DNA from: Bifidobacterium sp. B4142
Lineage (GTDB): Bacteria; Actinomycetota; Actinomycetes; Actinomycetales; Bifidobacteriaceae
DNA length: 64,000 bases
Direction of reading: 5' to 3'
Assembly (NCBI RefSeq): GCF_026537325.1
Contig: NZ_JAFNMJ010000003.1
Location: forward strand, 62,001-126,000
Both the position numbers and the translations under genes were made by a program. The notes beneath the pieces are model-generated. The model saw only the letters and a program-made list of their open reading frames with translations, was not told the origin of the DNA and made no database searches. This document shows, in pieces, positions 1 through 9,654 of this stretch (position 1 is the first letter of the stretch; every line of letters starts with the position of its first letter).

Positions 1-31
1 ACGGCAGCGCGGACCCCTTTTTATCATCCTG

Positions 32-1066
32 TCAGCGGATCTTGGCTGTGGATTCCCGGACCACCAGCCGGCAGGCGGCGGTCGTCCGGGTGGGGGGATG
101 ATTCTCATCGCTTCCCTGCAGACGGGTCAGCAGGGCATCCACCGCCTTGCGGGCCAGGTCGTCCTTGTCGGTGCTGATAGTGGTCAGCGAGGGTATGTAG
201 GACTCTCCCTCCTGAATGCCGTCGAATCCCACGACGGCCAGGTCCCTGGGGACCTCCACGCCGCATTCGTGCAGTCCACGAATCAGACCTAAGGCCAGAG
301 AGTCGGTCATACAGAAGATGCCGTCAAAGGGCTGGCCGGATGTGTCCGCCAGATGATGGCCCAGGTCGCGCGCCATTTCTCCGTCCCAGCGGTCCAGGGG
401 CAGGAAGTCTTTGGGACGGGCCTTGATTCCGGCGGCTTTCATAGCCTTCAGACAGCCGGCCACCCTGCGGCCGTGGACCGAGTGCTGTTGGACCGGATCG
501 GTGCTGGCCGTCATGTCGGCACCCACCACGCCTATTCGTCGGCATCCGCAGTCCAGCAGGTGCTGCACAGCCATGGCGGCTCCCTCGAACCCGGCCGTCA
601 TGACCGAATCGAAGACCGGCTCGGCTGAGGGGTCGTCCAGCAGCACCAGAGGCTTGCCATCGGCCAGCTCCTGCATCTCCTCATTGGTGATGCTGCCCGG
701 ACTGAAGATGGTGCCGTCGCAGAGCTGGCTGGTCACATGCCGGAGAATGGAGACCTCGTCCTGTTTGGAGTTGGAGGTCTGCTGAATGATGGCCTGCATA
801 CCGTGGGCGTTGATCTGCCGGGAGATGGCTGCACTCATCTGCGCGGGATAAGGCTTGTCCAGCTCGAAGATGGCCACGCCGATGATTCCGCTCTTGCCTG
901 AGCGCAGGCTCCTGGCCGACAGATTGGCTGAGTAGCGGAGCTTGTGGGCGGCAAGCAGGACCCTGCGCCTGGTGTCATCCGCTATGCGTTTATCGCCTCG
1001 AAGGGCATAGGAAGCAGTGGCCCGAGAGACCTGCGCCTCCTTGGCTACATCGCTCATCGTCACCAT
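32..1066 (-). CDS. LacI-family transcriptional regulator of the adjacent sugar ABC operon
   Basis: DNA-binding repressor of the LacI/GalR family, 344 aa. The N-terminus carries the helix-turn-helix (TMSDVAKEAQVSRATASYAL), followed by the hinge region and a periplasmic-binding-protein-like effector domain with the typical DGIF and AVVGFDG segments, so the family length is complete. I place the start at the ATG at 1066 because it has a GGAAAGG ribosome site and begins directly before the HTH; an open frame continues upstream to 1147 but lacks such a site. The gene is divergent from a sugar-uptake operon, and two LacI-type palindromes lie between them, so it very likely represses that operon and perhaps itself, with release by an imported sugar or its product. 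The effector cannot be read from the sequence. Confidence 0.93.
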   Translation of the reverse strand: MVTMSDVAKEAQVSRATASYALRGDKRIADDTRRRVLLAAHKLRYSANLSARSLRSGKSGIIGVAIFELDKPYPAQMSAAISRQINAHGMQAIIQQTSNSKQDEVSILRHVTSQLCDGTIFSPGSITNEEMQELADGKPLVLLDDPSAEPVFDSVMTAGFEGAAMAVQHLLDCGCRRIGVVGADMTASTDPVQQHSVHGRRVAGCLKAMKAAGIKARPKDFLPLDRWDGEMARDLGHHLADTSGQPFDGIFCMTDSLALGLIRGLHECGVEVPRDLAVVGFDGIQEGESYIPSLTTISTDKDDLARKAVDALLTRLQGSDENHPPTRTTAACRLVVRESTAKIR

Positions 1067-1129
1067 CTCGCACCTTTCCCGGGGTTCAGCCATTATCCTA
1101 GGCACGTGGGTGGCCTTATCAGAATATAG

Positions 1130-1143
1130 TTGACACGATTCAA
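1130..1143. promoter_or_regulatory. LacI-type operator O1
   Basis: TTGACACGATTCAA is an imperfect palindrome with the central CG and TTGA/TCAA ends typical of LacI-family operators (TTGAnnCGnnTCAA). It overlaps the likely -35 hexamer TTGACA of the sugar operon promoter, a position expected for repression. Confidence 0.7.
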
Positions 1144-1158
1144 TCAATGTGATATACC
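1130..1158 (+). promoter_or_regulatory. Probable sigma70 promoter of the sugar ABC operon
   Basis: TTGACA (1130-1135) and TATACC (1153-1158) are separated by 17 bp. The -35 is a perfect consensus and sits inside operator O1; the start of transcription would fall near 1165, just before operator O2. Confidence 0.55.
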
Positions 1159-1173
1159 ATGTTGTGACTGGAG

Positions 1174-1187
1174 TTGAATCGTGTCAA
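1174..1187. promoter_or_regulatory. LacI-type operator O2
   Basis: TTGAATCGTGTCAA is the exact reverse complement of O1 and lies 44 bp from it centre to centre, about four helical turns. Two operators on the same face of the helix, flanking the promoter, suggest cooperative or looped repression. Confidence 0.7.
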
Positions 1188-1251
1188 TCCCCGGGTCTCG
1201 ACGTTGAACAGCCCGGAGAGATGTTCAGAGGATTGATTGCAAGGAGGAGTC

Positions 1252-2502
1252 ATGAAGCTGAAGCGAGCATGGAGGGGCATAGCTGCGGCGCTGGGTGTCG
1301 GCATGTTGGTGTCGGCCATGGGTGCCTGCGGGGCTGGCGGCGCTGACGGGTCCAAGACTGCGCTGACCTTCCTGTCATGGAACAACGAACAGGTGATGAG
1401 GCCATACATCGACCAATTCGAGCAGCAGAACCCAGGGATCAAGGTGGACTTCAGCTATTCGCCGCCTACCCCTGAGTACATCCAGACCCTGCAGACCCGA
1501 CTGGTCGGTAACCAGGCCCCGGATGTGTTCATCATCACCTCCGAGAATAAGGCTGACCTGATCAAGAACGGCTACGTGCGCGACCTGACCAACGAGCCCT
1601 TCATGCACAACATCTCTCAGGCCAACAAGGACTTCGTCAGCCATCAGGGCAAGGTCTACGGCATGTCCGTGTCCTCCTGGGCCTCAGGAATCGTCTACAA
1701 CAAGGACCTTCTGGCCAAGGCGGGCGCCAAGGAGGTCCCAGAGACCTGGGATGGCTTCCTGCAGCTGTGCAAGAAGCTCAAGGCCGCTGGGGTCACGCCC
1801 TTCCTGGAGACCATCGCCGATGGCCCCAGCAGGATTCCCGATGCCTTCATGGGCTCGCAGTTCGACAGGGACAAGGTTGATGTGACCAGCCTGATCGACC
1901 GCCGCCCTCAAAAGCCCGGCGGCGACCAACGTGAGGCGGTTGCGGCCTGGATGAAGCTCTACGACCAGGGCCTGGTCACCCGTGACACGGTCGGCATCAG
2001 CGGCGACGATATGAAGACCCAGTTCATCAACGGCCAGGTGGCCATGATCTGCACCGGCCCCTGGGACCTGCCATCCATAGGCCAGGCTGGGCTCAAGTAT
2101 GGCATGGCCCCCATGCCGCTTATGGAGAGGAACACGGTCAACTACGCACAGGGGTCGCCATCGCCCGCCTACGCCATATACTCCCGCCTCAAGGGCGACA
2201 AGCTCAAGGCTGCCCAGAAGTTCCTGACCTTCATGGACAGCCACTGGGCCTTGCAGCGTTCGGCCGACAACGGGGATGCCATCACGGTCCAGGGGTTCAA
2301 GGCCAAGGTCAAGCCCGAGTATGAGCAGGTCTACCGGACCAACGTGCAGCCGGGCCACTACTTCCTGCTCATGAACTTCTATGCCAAGCCGGACGTGCTG
2401 ACCACCGTCCGCCAGTCCGAGACCCAGCAGCTGGTCCAGGGGTCCATCAATCTGGATCAGTGGGCCAAGGCTATCGACGACAAGATGGCCTCGGTCAAGT
2501 AG
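1252..2502 (+). CDS. Sugar ABC transporter substrate-binding lipoprotein
   Basis: Extracellular solute-binding protein of the carbohydrate family 1 type, 416 aa. The N-terminus has a basic start, a hydrophobic segment and a lipobox-like MGAC, giving a lipidated cysteine at about residue 26; a Gly/Ala linker and the mature domain beginning with LTFLSWNNEQVMRPYI follow. The segments FEQQNPGIKVDFSY and QAPDVFIITSENKADL are typical of the family. The start at 1252 follows AAGGAGG with a short spacer; an upstream in-frame TTG (1237) lies inside that site. It is the first gene of an operon with two permeases and a GH43 enzyme, so the ligand is probably a short oligosaccharide containing xylose, arabinose or galactose; the exact sugar is not known. 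Confidence 0.93.
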   Translation: MKLKRAWRGIAAALGVGMLVSAMGACGAGGADGSKTALTFLSWNNEQVMRPYIDQFEQQNPGIKVDFSYSPPTPEYIQTLQTRLVGNQAPDVFIITSENKADLIKNGYVRDLTNEPFMHNISQANKDFVSHQGKVYGMSVSSWASGIVYNKDLLAKAGAKEVPETWDGFLQLCKKLKAAGVTPFLETIADGPSRIPDAFMGSQFDRDKVDVTSLIDRRPQKPGGDQREAVAAWMKLYDQGLVTRDTVGISGDDMKTQFINGQVAMICTGPWDLPSIGQAGLKYGMAPMPLMERNTVNYAQGSPSPAYAIYSRLKGDKLKAAQKFLTFMDSHWALQRSADNGDAITVQGFKAKVKPEYEQVYRTNVQPGHYFLLMNFYAKPDVLTTVRQSETQQLVQGSINLDQWAKAIDDKMASVK

Positions 2503-2516
2503 GAAGGGGCTGGACC

Positions 2517-3446
2517 ATGGCTTCACAATCTGCGGCGGAGCGTGCCAACGCCCATCGACGGCGCACGCTCGGCCTGCGGCAGGATCTGACCTCTTTCTGG
2601 TTCCTCCTGCCTATTTTGGCCGTCTTCGTCGTTCTCTTCGCCGTGCCGCTGGCGCAGACCATCATCTACTCGATGACCGACTTCAACGGCTACAGCCTGA
2701 ACATGCACTATGTGGGCTGGAAGAACTACCACAGCGTGTTCACCGACGCCTCGACCATGCAGGGACTTGTGTTCACCATCCTGTACGCCGTGGCCCAGAC
2801 GGTCCTGGTGACCATCTTCGCCATCCCTTTGGCTGTTACGCTTAACCGGAAGTTTTGGGGCCGCAACTTCGCCCGTTCCCTGTTCTTCTTCTTCAGCGTG
2901 CCATCGCTGGCCATCATGGGCATGGTCTGGAAGTACATCTTCTCGCCCATGAAGTCAGGCGTCTTCAACACCGTCCTGGGTGTCTTCGGCCTTGGGCCGG
3001 TACCCTGGCTGTCCAATTCGACCCTGGCCCGGTGCTGCGTCATCTTCATCGCAGTCTGGGCGCAGATAGGCTGGCACGCCACGCTCTACCTGGCCTTCCT
3101 GCAATCCATTCCCGAAGACCTCTATGAGCAGGCCACGGTGGACGGGGCCAGCAGCCGCCAGCAGTTCGTCCACATCACCCTGCCCCAGCTAATCCCGGGC
3201 ATCGTCACCTCCAGCTTCCTGCTTATGTCAGGCGGCCTCAAGGTCTACGACCTGCCCTACACCATGACCAAGGGCGGCCCCGGGTACTCCACCTATACGG
3301 TTACCCAGTCCATCATTCAACAGGGTATCGGCCAGTCCCAGTATGGGCTGGGCTCGGCTCTAGCAGTCCTGTTCACCGTGGCCACGGCCCTTGTGGTCTT
3401 CGCTCAGATGGGCGCCGCCAGTCTGATTTCCAGGAGGTTCCAATGA
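2517..3446 (+). CDS. Sugar ABC transporter permease (MalF-type)
   Basis: Inner-membrane subunit of a carbohydrate ABC importer (CUT1), 309 aa. About six membrane segments are visible. Near residue 210 lies the EAA loop that docks the ATPase (EQATVDGASSRQQFVHITLP), which is well conserved. The start at 2517 lies 14 bp after the lipoprotein stop and is preceded by GGAAGGGG. It ends by overlapping the next permease by 4 bp (ATGA), so translation is coupled. No ATPase gene is in the operon; as in other Actinobacteria the pair is expected to use a shared MsiK-type ATPase encoded elsewhere. Confidence 0.93.
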   Translation: MASQSAAERANAHRRRTLGLRQDLTSFWFLLPILAVFVVLFAVPLAQTIIYSMTDFNGYSLNMHYVGWKNYHSVFTDASTMQGLVFTILYAVAQTVLVTIFAIPLAVTLNRKFWGRNFARSLFFFFSVPSLAIMGMVWKYIFSPMKSGVFNTVLGVFGLGPVPWLSNSTLARCCVIFIAVWAQIGWHATLYLAFLQSIPEDLYEQATVDGASSRQQFVHITLPQLIPGIVTSSFLLMSGGLKVYDLPYTMTKGGPGYSTYTVTQSIIQQGIGQSQYGLGSALAVLFTVATALVVFAQMGAASLISRRFQ

Positions 3447-4300
3447 GTAGCAGCAAGAGCCCGACCCTGACCCTGAGCCAGCGGGAACGGCAGCGTTCGG
3501 CGGTCAGGAGCCTGGTGGTGCTGATCATCGCCCTGATCTGCGCCGTGCCCCTCTGGTACATCCTGATCAACACTTTCAAGACCGTCCCCGACATGGCCAC
3601 CAATCCCCTGGGCCTGCCCAAGCAGTGGACGCTGCGCAACTACACGCGGGCCTTCGCCACGGTGCCCATTGTCCGAAGCCTGGTCAACACCCTGATTGTC
3701 ACCTTCTTCGGCGTTCTCCTCCAGGTGCTGATCGGAGCTTTGGCCGCCTATGGGATGATCCTGCGCAAGTCGATTTTCACCTCGGTCATCGGTGTGATTC
3801 TCATGATCGCCTTCGTCATTCCGACCCAGTCCACCCTGATTCCCCTCTACCGGATGGAGTCCAGCGTGGGGCTGGTCAACACGCTCCTGGGCCTGATCGT
3901 CATGTACCTGGGCGGGGCGGTCTTCTGCTACTTCCTGATTGTGGGCTACATGCAGTCCCTGCCCTTCGAGGTCATTGAGGCCGCCAGGATCGACGGGGCC
4001 GGGCCCCTAAGGATCTTCTGGAGCATTGTGCTGCCCCTGATCAGGCCCATCCTGACCACAGTGGTGGTCTTTCAGACCATGTCGACCTGGAATGACTTCA
4101 TGACGGCCAACGTCTTCATCAGCAGCTCCAACCTGCGCACCATCGTCCTGCAGGTCTACAACGCAGTCGGCCAGTTCAGCACTGACTGGCCCAGCTTCAT
4201 GACCATTACGGTCCTGGCCCTGATTCCGGTCTTCGTTTTCTTCATCTTCTGCCAGAAGTGGATCGTCTCCGGGCTGGTTGCCGGAGCGGTCAAGGGGTAA
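3443..4300 (+). CDS. Sugar ABC transporter permease (MalG-type)
   Basis: Second permease of the importer, 285 aa, with six hydrophobic segments. The EAA loop near residue 180 (EAARIDGAGPLRIFWSIVLP) matches the MalG/LacG group. It overlaps the previous permease by 4 bp, and the GH43 gene follows after a short gap. Length and topology are complete. It should form a heterodimer with the upstream permease and receive the sugar from the lipoprotein. Confidence 0.93.
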   Translation: MSSSKSPTLTLSQRERQRSAVRSLVVLIIALICAVPLWYILINTFKTVPDMATNPLGLPKQWTLRNYTRAFATVPIVRSLVNTLIVTFFGVLLQVLIGALAAYGMILRKSIFTSVIGVILMIAFVIPTQSTLIPLYRMESSVGLVNTLLGLIVMYLGGAVFCYFLIVGYMQSLPFEVIEAARIDGAGPLRIFWSIVLPLIRPILTTVVVFQTMSTWNDFMTANVFISSSNLRTIVLQVYNAVGQFSTDWPSFMTITVLALIPVFVFFIFCQKWIVSGLVAGAVKG

Positions 4301-4326
4301 GGCGACCAATCGGAAGGTCGTAGTCT

Positions 4327-5302
4327 ATGGAGGCGGTTGGGGGTTCCGGCCGTTCCGCTCGTAAGGAATCGGAGTCACAGTCCATGGAGGAATTCGCAAA
4401 CGCACATCCAGGATCGAAGAGAATGGGATTGGCAAGCAACCCGCTGCATCGCTACTGCGCGGACCCGGATCTGGTCATGATCGGGGACCGTTGGTACCTG
4501 TACTGCACCGAGGATGGTCTGCCTGAATGGACCTCGCATGCCTTCTATGTTTATGAATCCGTGGACCTGTGCCATTGGACCCGCAGAAAGATTCTGGACC
4601 TGGACCAGGTCCCCTGGTGGCATGGGGGACAGGGTGCCTGGGCTCCCTGCCTGCTGATGCGTCAGGGAACCTGCATCCTGTATTTTGTGGCCGACGGACA
4701 GATCGGCCAAGCAGTCGCACCTGGTCCAACCGGTCCCTTCCGGGCGGCCCAGGAGCCATTCATCGCCCGGGGGGACTACGACTGCCTGCCCATCGATCCC
4801 TCGGTCTTTGTGGATGACGACGATGTGCCCTATCTGCTATGGGGCAATGGCCGTGCCTACATGGCACGGCTGAGTCCGGACGGCCGGCGCCTGGAGGACG
4901 GCTCGGTGCACTCCGCCGTGCCTGACAACTTCCGCGAGGCCATCACTGTCTGCCGACGGGGAGACATCTACTACGCCTCCTGGTCGGAGAATGACACCAG
5001 GGATCCGAGCTACCGGATCCGCTGGTCCAGCGCGCCATCGCTGGACGGGCCATGGACCGCACCCCAGATCCTGATCGAGGCTGATTATGCCAAGGGGATT
5101 CTGGCCACGGGTCACCACTGCATCACCCGTGTGCCGGGCCGGGATGACTGGATCGTGGCCTACCACAGGTTCGCCAGGGACGGCCGGGGTGACGGCTGCC
5201 ATCGCGAAATCATCTTTGACTCCTTGGATTTCGCCGATGACAGCGCCCTGGTCCAGATCCGCCCGCAAGTGGGATCCTACTGGTACCCAGCCCGGAATCC
5301 GG

Positions 5303-5313
<11 letters not shown>
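4327..5313 (+). CDS. Intracellular glycoside hydrolase family 43 enzyme
   Basis: GH43-like five-bladed beta-propeller glycosidase, up to 328 aa. The three expected acidic residues are visible: the general base Asp in YCADPDLV (about residue 46), the pKa-tuning Asp in LPIDPSVFVDDD (about 157) and the acid Glu in FREAITV (about 204); the WAP motif (GAWAPCLL) and TGHHC are also present. There is no signal peptide, so it acts in the cytoplasm on an imported oligosaccharide, as expected for the last gene of the ABC operon. GH43 enzymes remove arabinose, xylose or galactose; I cannot choose between these. The start is uncertain: ATG 4327 (GGAAGG 10 bp before) or ATG 4384. The 3' end overlaps the convergent gnd by 11 bp, with no terminator visible. 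Confidence 0.85.
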
Positions 5314-6181
<868 letters not shown>

Positions 6182-6275
6182 AGTGTTAGTTCCTCTCCCT
6201 TGACTCTTAACTGCAACAGTGTGAAGTTGACCGCGATAGTTGGTTATCGGCCGCGGTCGGGCCGATTCGCGGGTG

Positions 6276-6953
6276 CTACTGGCGGGCTGCCTGCCGGGCG
6301 CGCTCAGCTTGAACCTGGGCGGTGTGCGCCTTGACGTCGCACTGGAGCCCCAGAGTGTCGATGACCTCTTCGGCCTCGATCTCAGGAGACATGCGCAGCC
6401 CCACGTCGATGGTCAGATGGATCTCGTCAGGTCCCAGGGGCTCCAGGTCATCGAACTGGGAGCGTAGCATCTGCGGCTTCATGAAATGGCCCTTCCGCTT
6501 GGAGAGCCGTTCCATGATGGAGTCGTAGTCCCCGCTCAGGTGGATGAAGACCACGCCCGGCATCCGCAGCCGGTCACGGTAGATTCGCTTCAAGGCGGAG
6601 CAGGTAACGGTCCCGGGCGTCCCCCGGCGTACGTGGTCCTCAATCCAATCATGGATGCTGTCCAGCCAGGGCCAGCGGTCCTGATCGGTCAGGGGGATGC
6701 CGCGGGCCATCTTGTCGATGTTTGCCTGGGGGTGGAAGTCGTCGGCCTCTGCCATGTCCCAGCCCAGCTTGCGTCCAAGGTGCTCGTTCATGGTGGTCTT
6801 GCCGCAGCCTGAAACGCCCATGATGACCAGGATTGGTGTGCGGCCGTGGAAATAGTCAGATGGAACCGTGTTGTCGACCGCCGAGGGGACCTTGGGCTCC
6901 GGGTGGCTTTCTGCGCTCAGCGCGTCGGAATTCTTCAATGATGTATCTACCAT
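6276..6953 (-). CDS. gntK: Gluconokinase
   Basis: Phosphorylates D-gluconate to 6-phosphogluconate with ATP; cytoplasmic, 225 aa. The P-loop is GVSGCGKTTMNEHL and the lid/substrate region includes CSALKRIYRDRLR and GHFMKPQMLRSQFDDLEP, all characteristic of the GntK family. About 45 extra residues before the P-loop are polar and low in complexity; most GntK proteins begin shortly before the P-loop, so this tail is unusual. I chose ATG 6953, which has AGAAAGG six bases upstream, over the TTG at 6959. It lies between gntP and gnd on the same strand, probably one operon. Confidence 0.93.
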   Translation of the reverse strand: MVDTSLKNSDALSAESHPEPKVPSAVDNTVPSDYFHGRTPILVIMGVSGCGKTTMNEHLGRKLGWDMAEADDFHPQANIDKMARGIPLTDQDRWPWLDSIHDWIEDHVRRGTPGTVTCSALKRIYRDRLRMPGVVFIHLSGDYDSIMERLSKRKGHFMKPQMLRSQFDDLEPLGPDEIHLTIDVGLRMSPEIEAEEVIDTLGLQCDVKAHTAQVQAERARQAARQ

Positions 6954-6989
6954 GTGCAACCTTTCTGAAAAGTGATGTGACGATGATGC

Positions 6990-8435
6990 TCAGGAGGCGA
7001 TGGGCACAAACAGGCTGGCGACCATGACCAGAACCAGGACCACGACCGACAGCAGACATTCCAGAACCGACCAGGTCTTCAGGGTCTCGCCAACGCTCAG
7101 GCCGAAGTACTCCTTGATCAGCCAGAAGCCTGCGTCGTTGAGGTGGGAGAGGAATATGGACCCGGCGCCGATGGCGATCACCAGGAGGGTGGTGGCCATC
7201 GGGGTGGCATGCATCATGGTCATGGCGTTGCTGAGGATGCCCGCCGTGGTCAGGATGGAGACGGTGGCTGAACCGGTGGCGACACGGACGAAGACCGCGA
7301 TGAGCCAGCCCAACAGGAAGATGGAGATGCTTGAGGTCTCCACGAAGTTGCCGATGATCTTGCCGATGCCCGTGGCAACCAGGACGCCCTTGAAGCCGCC
7401 TCCTGCCCCGACGATCAGGAGAATGCCGGCCACTGCGGGCAGGGAGGCGCCCAGGGAATCGTTGACGGTCTTCCAGGATATTCCGGAGGCGGCCTTGAGC
7501 ACCAGCATGGAAACGACCAGGGCGATGGCCAGGGCCATGACGGGGTTGCCGATGAAGTTGATGGTCTGGGCGAATCCGTCTGTGCGGTCCTTGAAACCGG
7601 GCAAGGCGATTTCGAAGATTGAGGTGAGGAGCATGAGGACGGCGGGAAGAAGGATGCAGCAGAGGGAAATGCCGAATGAGGGAAGCTTGGTCTCCTCCTT
7701 GCCGGCCTCATCGCTTTTGGCTACAAAGTCCGCAGGTGCCTGGACCGGAACCCACCGGGCGGCCACCCTGGAGAAGAGGGGGCCGACCAGGACCAGGGTG
7801 ATCAGGGCGAAGGGGATGCCGAACATCATGGTCAGCCCTACATTGCCGGTTTCCTTGAACTGGCTCAGGGCGGCCAGCGGGCCGGGGTGGGGGGGTACGC
7901 AGGCATGCATGATCGACAGGCCCGCCAGGGTGGGGATCGCAACGCGCATCAAGGGCAGCTTGGTGCGTTGGGCCACCAGGATGATGACCGGCACCAGGAT
8001 GACCAGGCCTACCTCGAAGAACATGGGAAGGCCGATCAGGGCTCCTATCAGGGCCATGATCCAGGGTATGGAGGCTGCGGAGGATTTGGATACCAGGGTG
8101 TTGACCACCTGGTCGGTGGCGCCGGTATCCATGAGCACCTTGCCTATCATGGCTCCCAGGCCTATCAGGATGCCTACTGACCCCATGGTGTTGCCGAACT
8201 CGCCGGTGAAGCTGGTCAAGGTCGGCATGGGGCCATAGCCTGATCCGATGCCTACCACCAGTCCGGCCGCCAGGAGGGATACGAAGGGGTGGAGTTTGAC
8301 GACGGTCACCAGGAATATGAGCACCGCCAGGCTGAGGATCAGACTGACGCCCAGCTGCGTGGTGTTGAGCTTGGCGGTCCCGCCAGCGGCGATCAGGACC
8401 TGCTCGGCGGCTGCCAGGTGCAATATGGTTTGCAT
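6990..8435 (-). CDS. gntP: Gluconate:H+ symporter, GntP family
   Basis: Integral membrane gluconate permease of 481 aa with 12 or more hydrophobic segments. GntP-family features include the conserved segment LPMMRVAIPTLAG-like (PLMRVAIPTLAGLSIMHACV), the motif PPHPGPLAAL and the closing HLNDAGFWLIKEYFGLS. It starts the gluconate block gntP-gntK-gnd and is divergent from the FadR-type regulator, with an inverted repeat between them. The start at 8435 is preceded by AGAGG. In this family relatives also carry idonate or fructuronate, but the gntK/gnd context supports gluconate. Confidence 0.92.
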   Translation of the reverse strand: MQTILHLAAAEQVLIAAGGTAKLNTTQLGVSLILSLAVLIFLVTVVKLHPFVSLLAAGLVVGIGSGYGPMPTLTSFTGEFGNTMGSVGILIGLGAMIGKVLMDTGATDQVVNTLVSKSSAASIPWIMALIGALIGLPMFFEVGLVILVPVIILVAQRTKLPLMRVAIPTLAGLSIMHACVPPHPGPLAALSQFKETGNVGLTMMFGIPFALITLVLVGPLFSRVAARWVPVQAPADFVAKSDEAGKEETKLPSFGISLCCILLPAVLMLLTSIFEIALPGFKDRTDGFAQTINFIGNPVMALAIALVVSMLVLKAASGISWKTVNDSLGASLPAVAGILLIVGAGGGFKGVLVATGIGKIIGNFVETSSISIFLLGWLIAVFVRVATGSATVSILTTAGILSNAMTMMHATPMATTLLVIAIGAGSIFLSHLNDAGFWLIKEYFGLSVGETLKTWSVLECLLSVVVLVLVMVASLFVPIAS

Positions 8436-8500
8436 TGCTGCCTCTTCTCTGAGGAATCGGACGAATCCGGTCTCCCGGGTTCATTTTTTTATTTTGCATG

Positions 8501-8528
8501 ACATAATATCGACCAAATGACATTATGT
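8501..8528. promoter_or_regulatory. Inverted repeat between gntP and its regulator
   Basis: ACATAAT (8501-8507) and ATTATGT (8522-8528) form a 7-bp inverted repeat separated by 14 bp, inside a locally AT-rich stretch of the divergent intergenic region. The position fits an operator for the neighbouring FadR-type regulator. Assignment is inferred from position only. Confidence 0.45.
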
Positions 8529-8657
8529 ATGTTTTAACTGCTATAAGTGTACACGCCCTGTGGACGGCAGCGACGCTGCCGCTCCTTCATTATGGCAGGA
8601 CCCATCCGTATTTCAGTACGGGACACCTCGCCGGGAATGATTGGTAGAGTGAATTTC

Positions 8658-9362
8658 ATGGGAACCGAACCGTCGTTGCATGACAGGCTGCTCGATCAAT
8701 GGGGCATGGGCATCATCACTGGCCATATAGCCCAAGGAGAGCGTCTGCCCGCCCCGGCCCTAGGTCGGGAGCTCCCCTCCCGAACGGTTACCAGAGAGGT
8801 GACCCGTGTCCTCGAATCCATGGGGCTGGTCACGGTAAAACGTAAGGTGGGAGCCGCCGTCAACCCCGCCAGGGTCTGGAACATCTACGACCCCATGGTC
8901 ATCGAATGGAGACTGCGCGGACCGGATCGGGAAAGCACGCTCCACGAGCTCTCGGAGCTGCGGGGAAGCGTGGAGCCCACGGCGGCACGGCTCGCGGCAT
9001 CCAGGGCCAAGCCGGAACAATGGGCCGCCCTTACTCAAGCCGCCATCGACATGGTGGCCCACGCCAACCGGGCGAATGAGTCCGACTACCTCCAGGCTGA
9101 CGAATGTTTTCATAGGACACTCCTGGAATCATCAGGAAACGCCATGTTTGCTGCCCTCGGTGACGTGGTGGCCGCTGTCCTGGCGGGCCGCACCCGCCAT
9201 GAACTCATGCCCCGGCGGGCCAATGAACAGGCGCTGAGGCTCCATGGCGACGTGGCGGCTCTGATCCGCCAGGGTGACGGCGATGGTGCCCGCAGGGCCA
9301 TGGAGCGCATCGTTGACGAATCCGACCAGGCCATTCATGCCATGACGAGTTCGCAGGGGTAA
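8658..9362 (+). CDS. GntR-family (FadR subfamily) regulator of the gluconate genes
   Basis: Transcription regulator, about 234 aa. An N-terminal winged helix-turn-helix (SLHDRLLDQWGMGIITGHIA then LPSRTVTREVTRVLESMGLV) precedes an all-helical FCD ligand domain with the metal/ligand residues expected in ELRGSVEPTAARLAA, ADECFHRTLLESSGN and LHGDVAALIRQGD. It is divergent from gntP, so gluconate or 6-phosphogluconate is a likely effector. The start is not secure: ATG 8658 is just before the HTH and has only a weak GAG-like site; in-frame ATGs also exist at 8592 and 8637. Confidence 0.88.
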   Translation: MGTEPSLHDRLLDQWGMGIITGHIAQGERLPAPALGRELPSRTVTREVTRVLESMGLVTVKRKVGAAVNPARVWNIYDPMVIEWRLRGPDRESTLHELSELRGSVEPTAARLAASRAKPEQWAALTQAAIDMVAHANRANESDYLQADECFHRTLLESSGNAMFAALGDVVAAVLAGRTRHELMPRRANEQALRLHGDVAALIRQGDGDGARRAMERIVDESDQAIHAMTSSQG

Positions 9363-9601
9363 GTCGTCACTGGCAAAAGGTTGGCATCGTCGTCGGGCTG
9401 TGGCTATCGCGACAGAGTGTGCAAGCCATCCCCGCCTCTGTTCGGCACGCCGTATGCTGACTGATTCCACGTCTGCGAAGCAAGCCAGGAATTCGCTTGG
9501 TTGCATATTTTTCAAAGAGGCAGGCCTTTTTCTGATCGGGAACAACAAGAAAGAAGGCAGCCTGCCAAGGGGGATATTACTGGCGGAGCTGCCTTCCGGC
9601 C

Positions 9602-9621
9602 GGGAAGCTGGGGAGCTTCCC
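9602..9621. terminator. Perfect hairpin between the regulator and the RCC1 gene
   Basis: GGGAAGCT-GGGG-AGCTTCCC is an 8-bp perfect stem with a 4-base loop, placed 34 bp after the end of the convergent RCC1 gene. There is no T-run on either side, so it may act as a weak or Rho-assisted terminator or only as an mRNA end structure. The rest of 9363-9654 shows no gene that I can support. Confidence 0.4.
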
Positions 9622-9654
9622 CTGCTATGGCCACTTACTCGAGCGAAATCCTGA

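Noticed and set aside
1684-2526. 280-codon open frame opposite the sugar-binding protein
   Set aside because: No domain, Leu/Val/Asp-rich reverse translation, and the other strand has a convincing family match.
7000-8238. 412-codon open frame on the plus strand, opposite gntP
   Set aside because: It is antisense to a clear GntP permease, rich in Met, Arg and Thr, and lacks any recognisable domain. A shadow of the high-GC codon pattern.
9602-9621. Rho-independent terminator of the RCC1 gene
   Set aside because: A perfect hairpin exists, but there is no T-run on either strand, so I listed it only as a hairpin at lower confidence.
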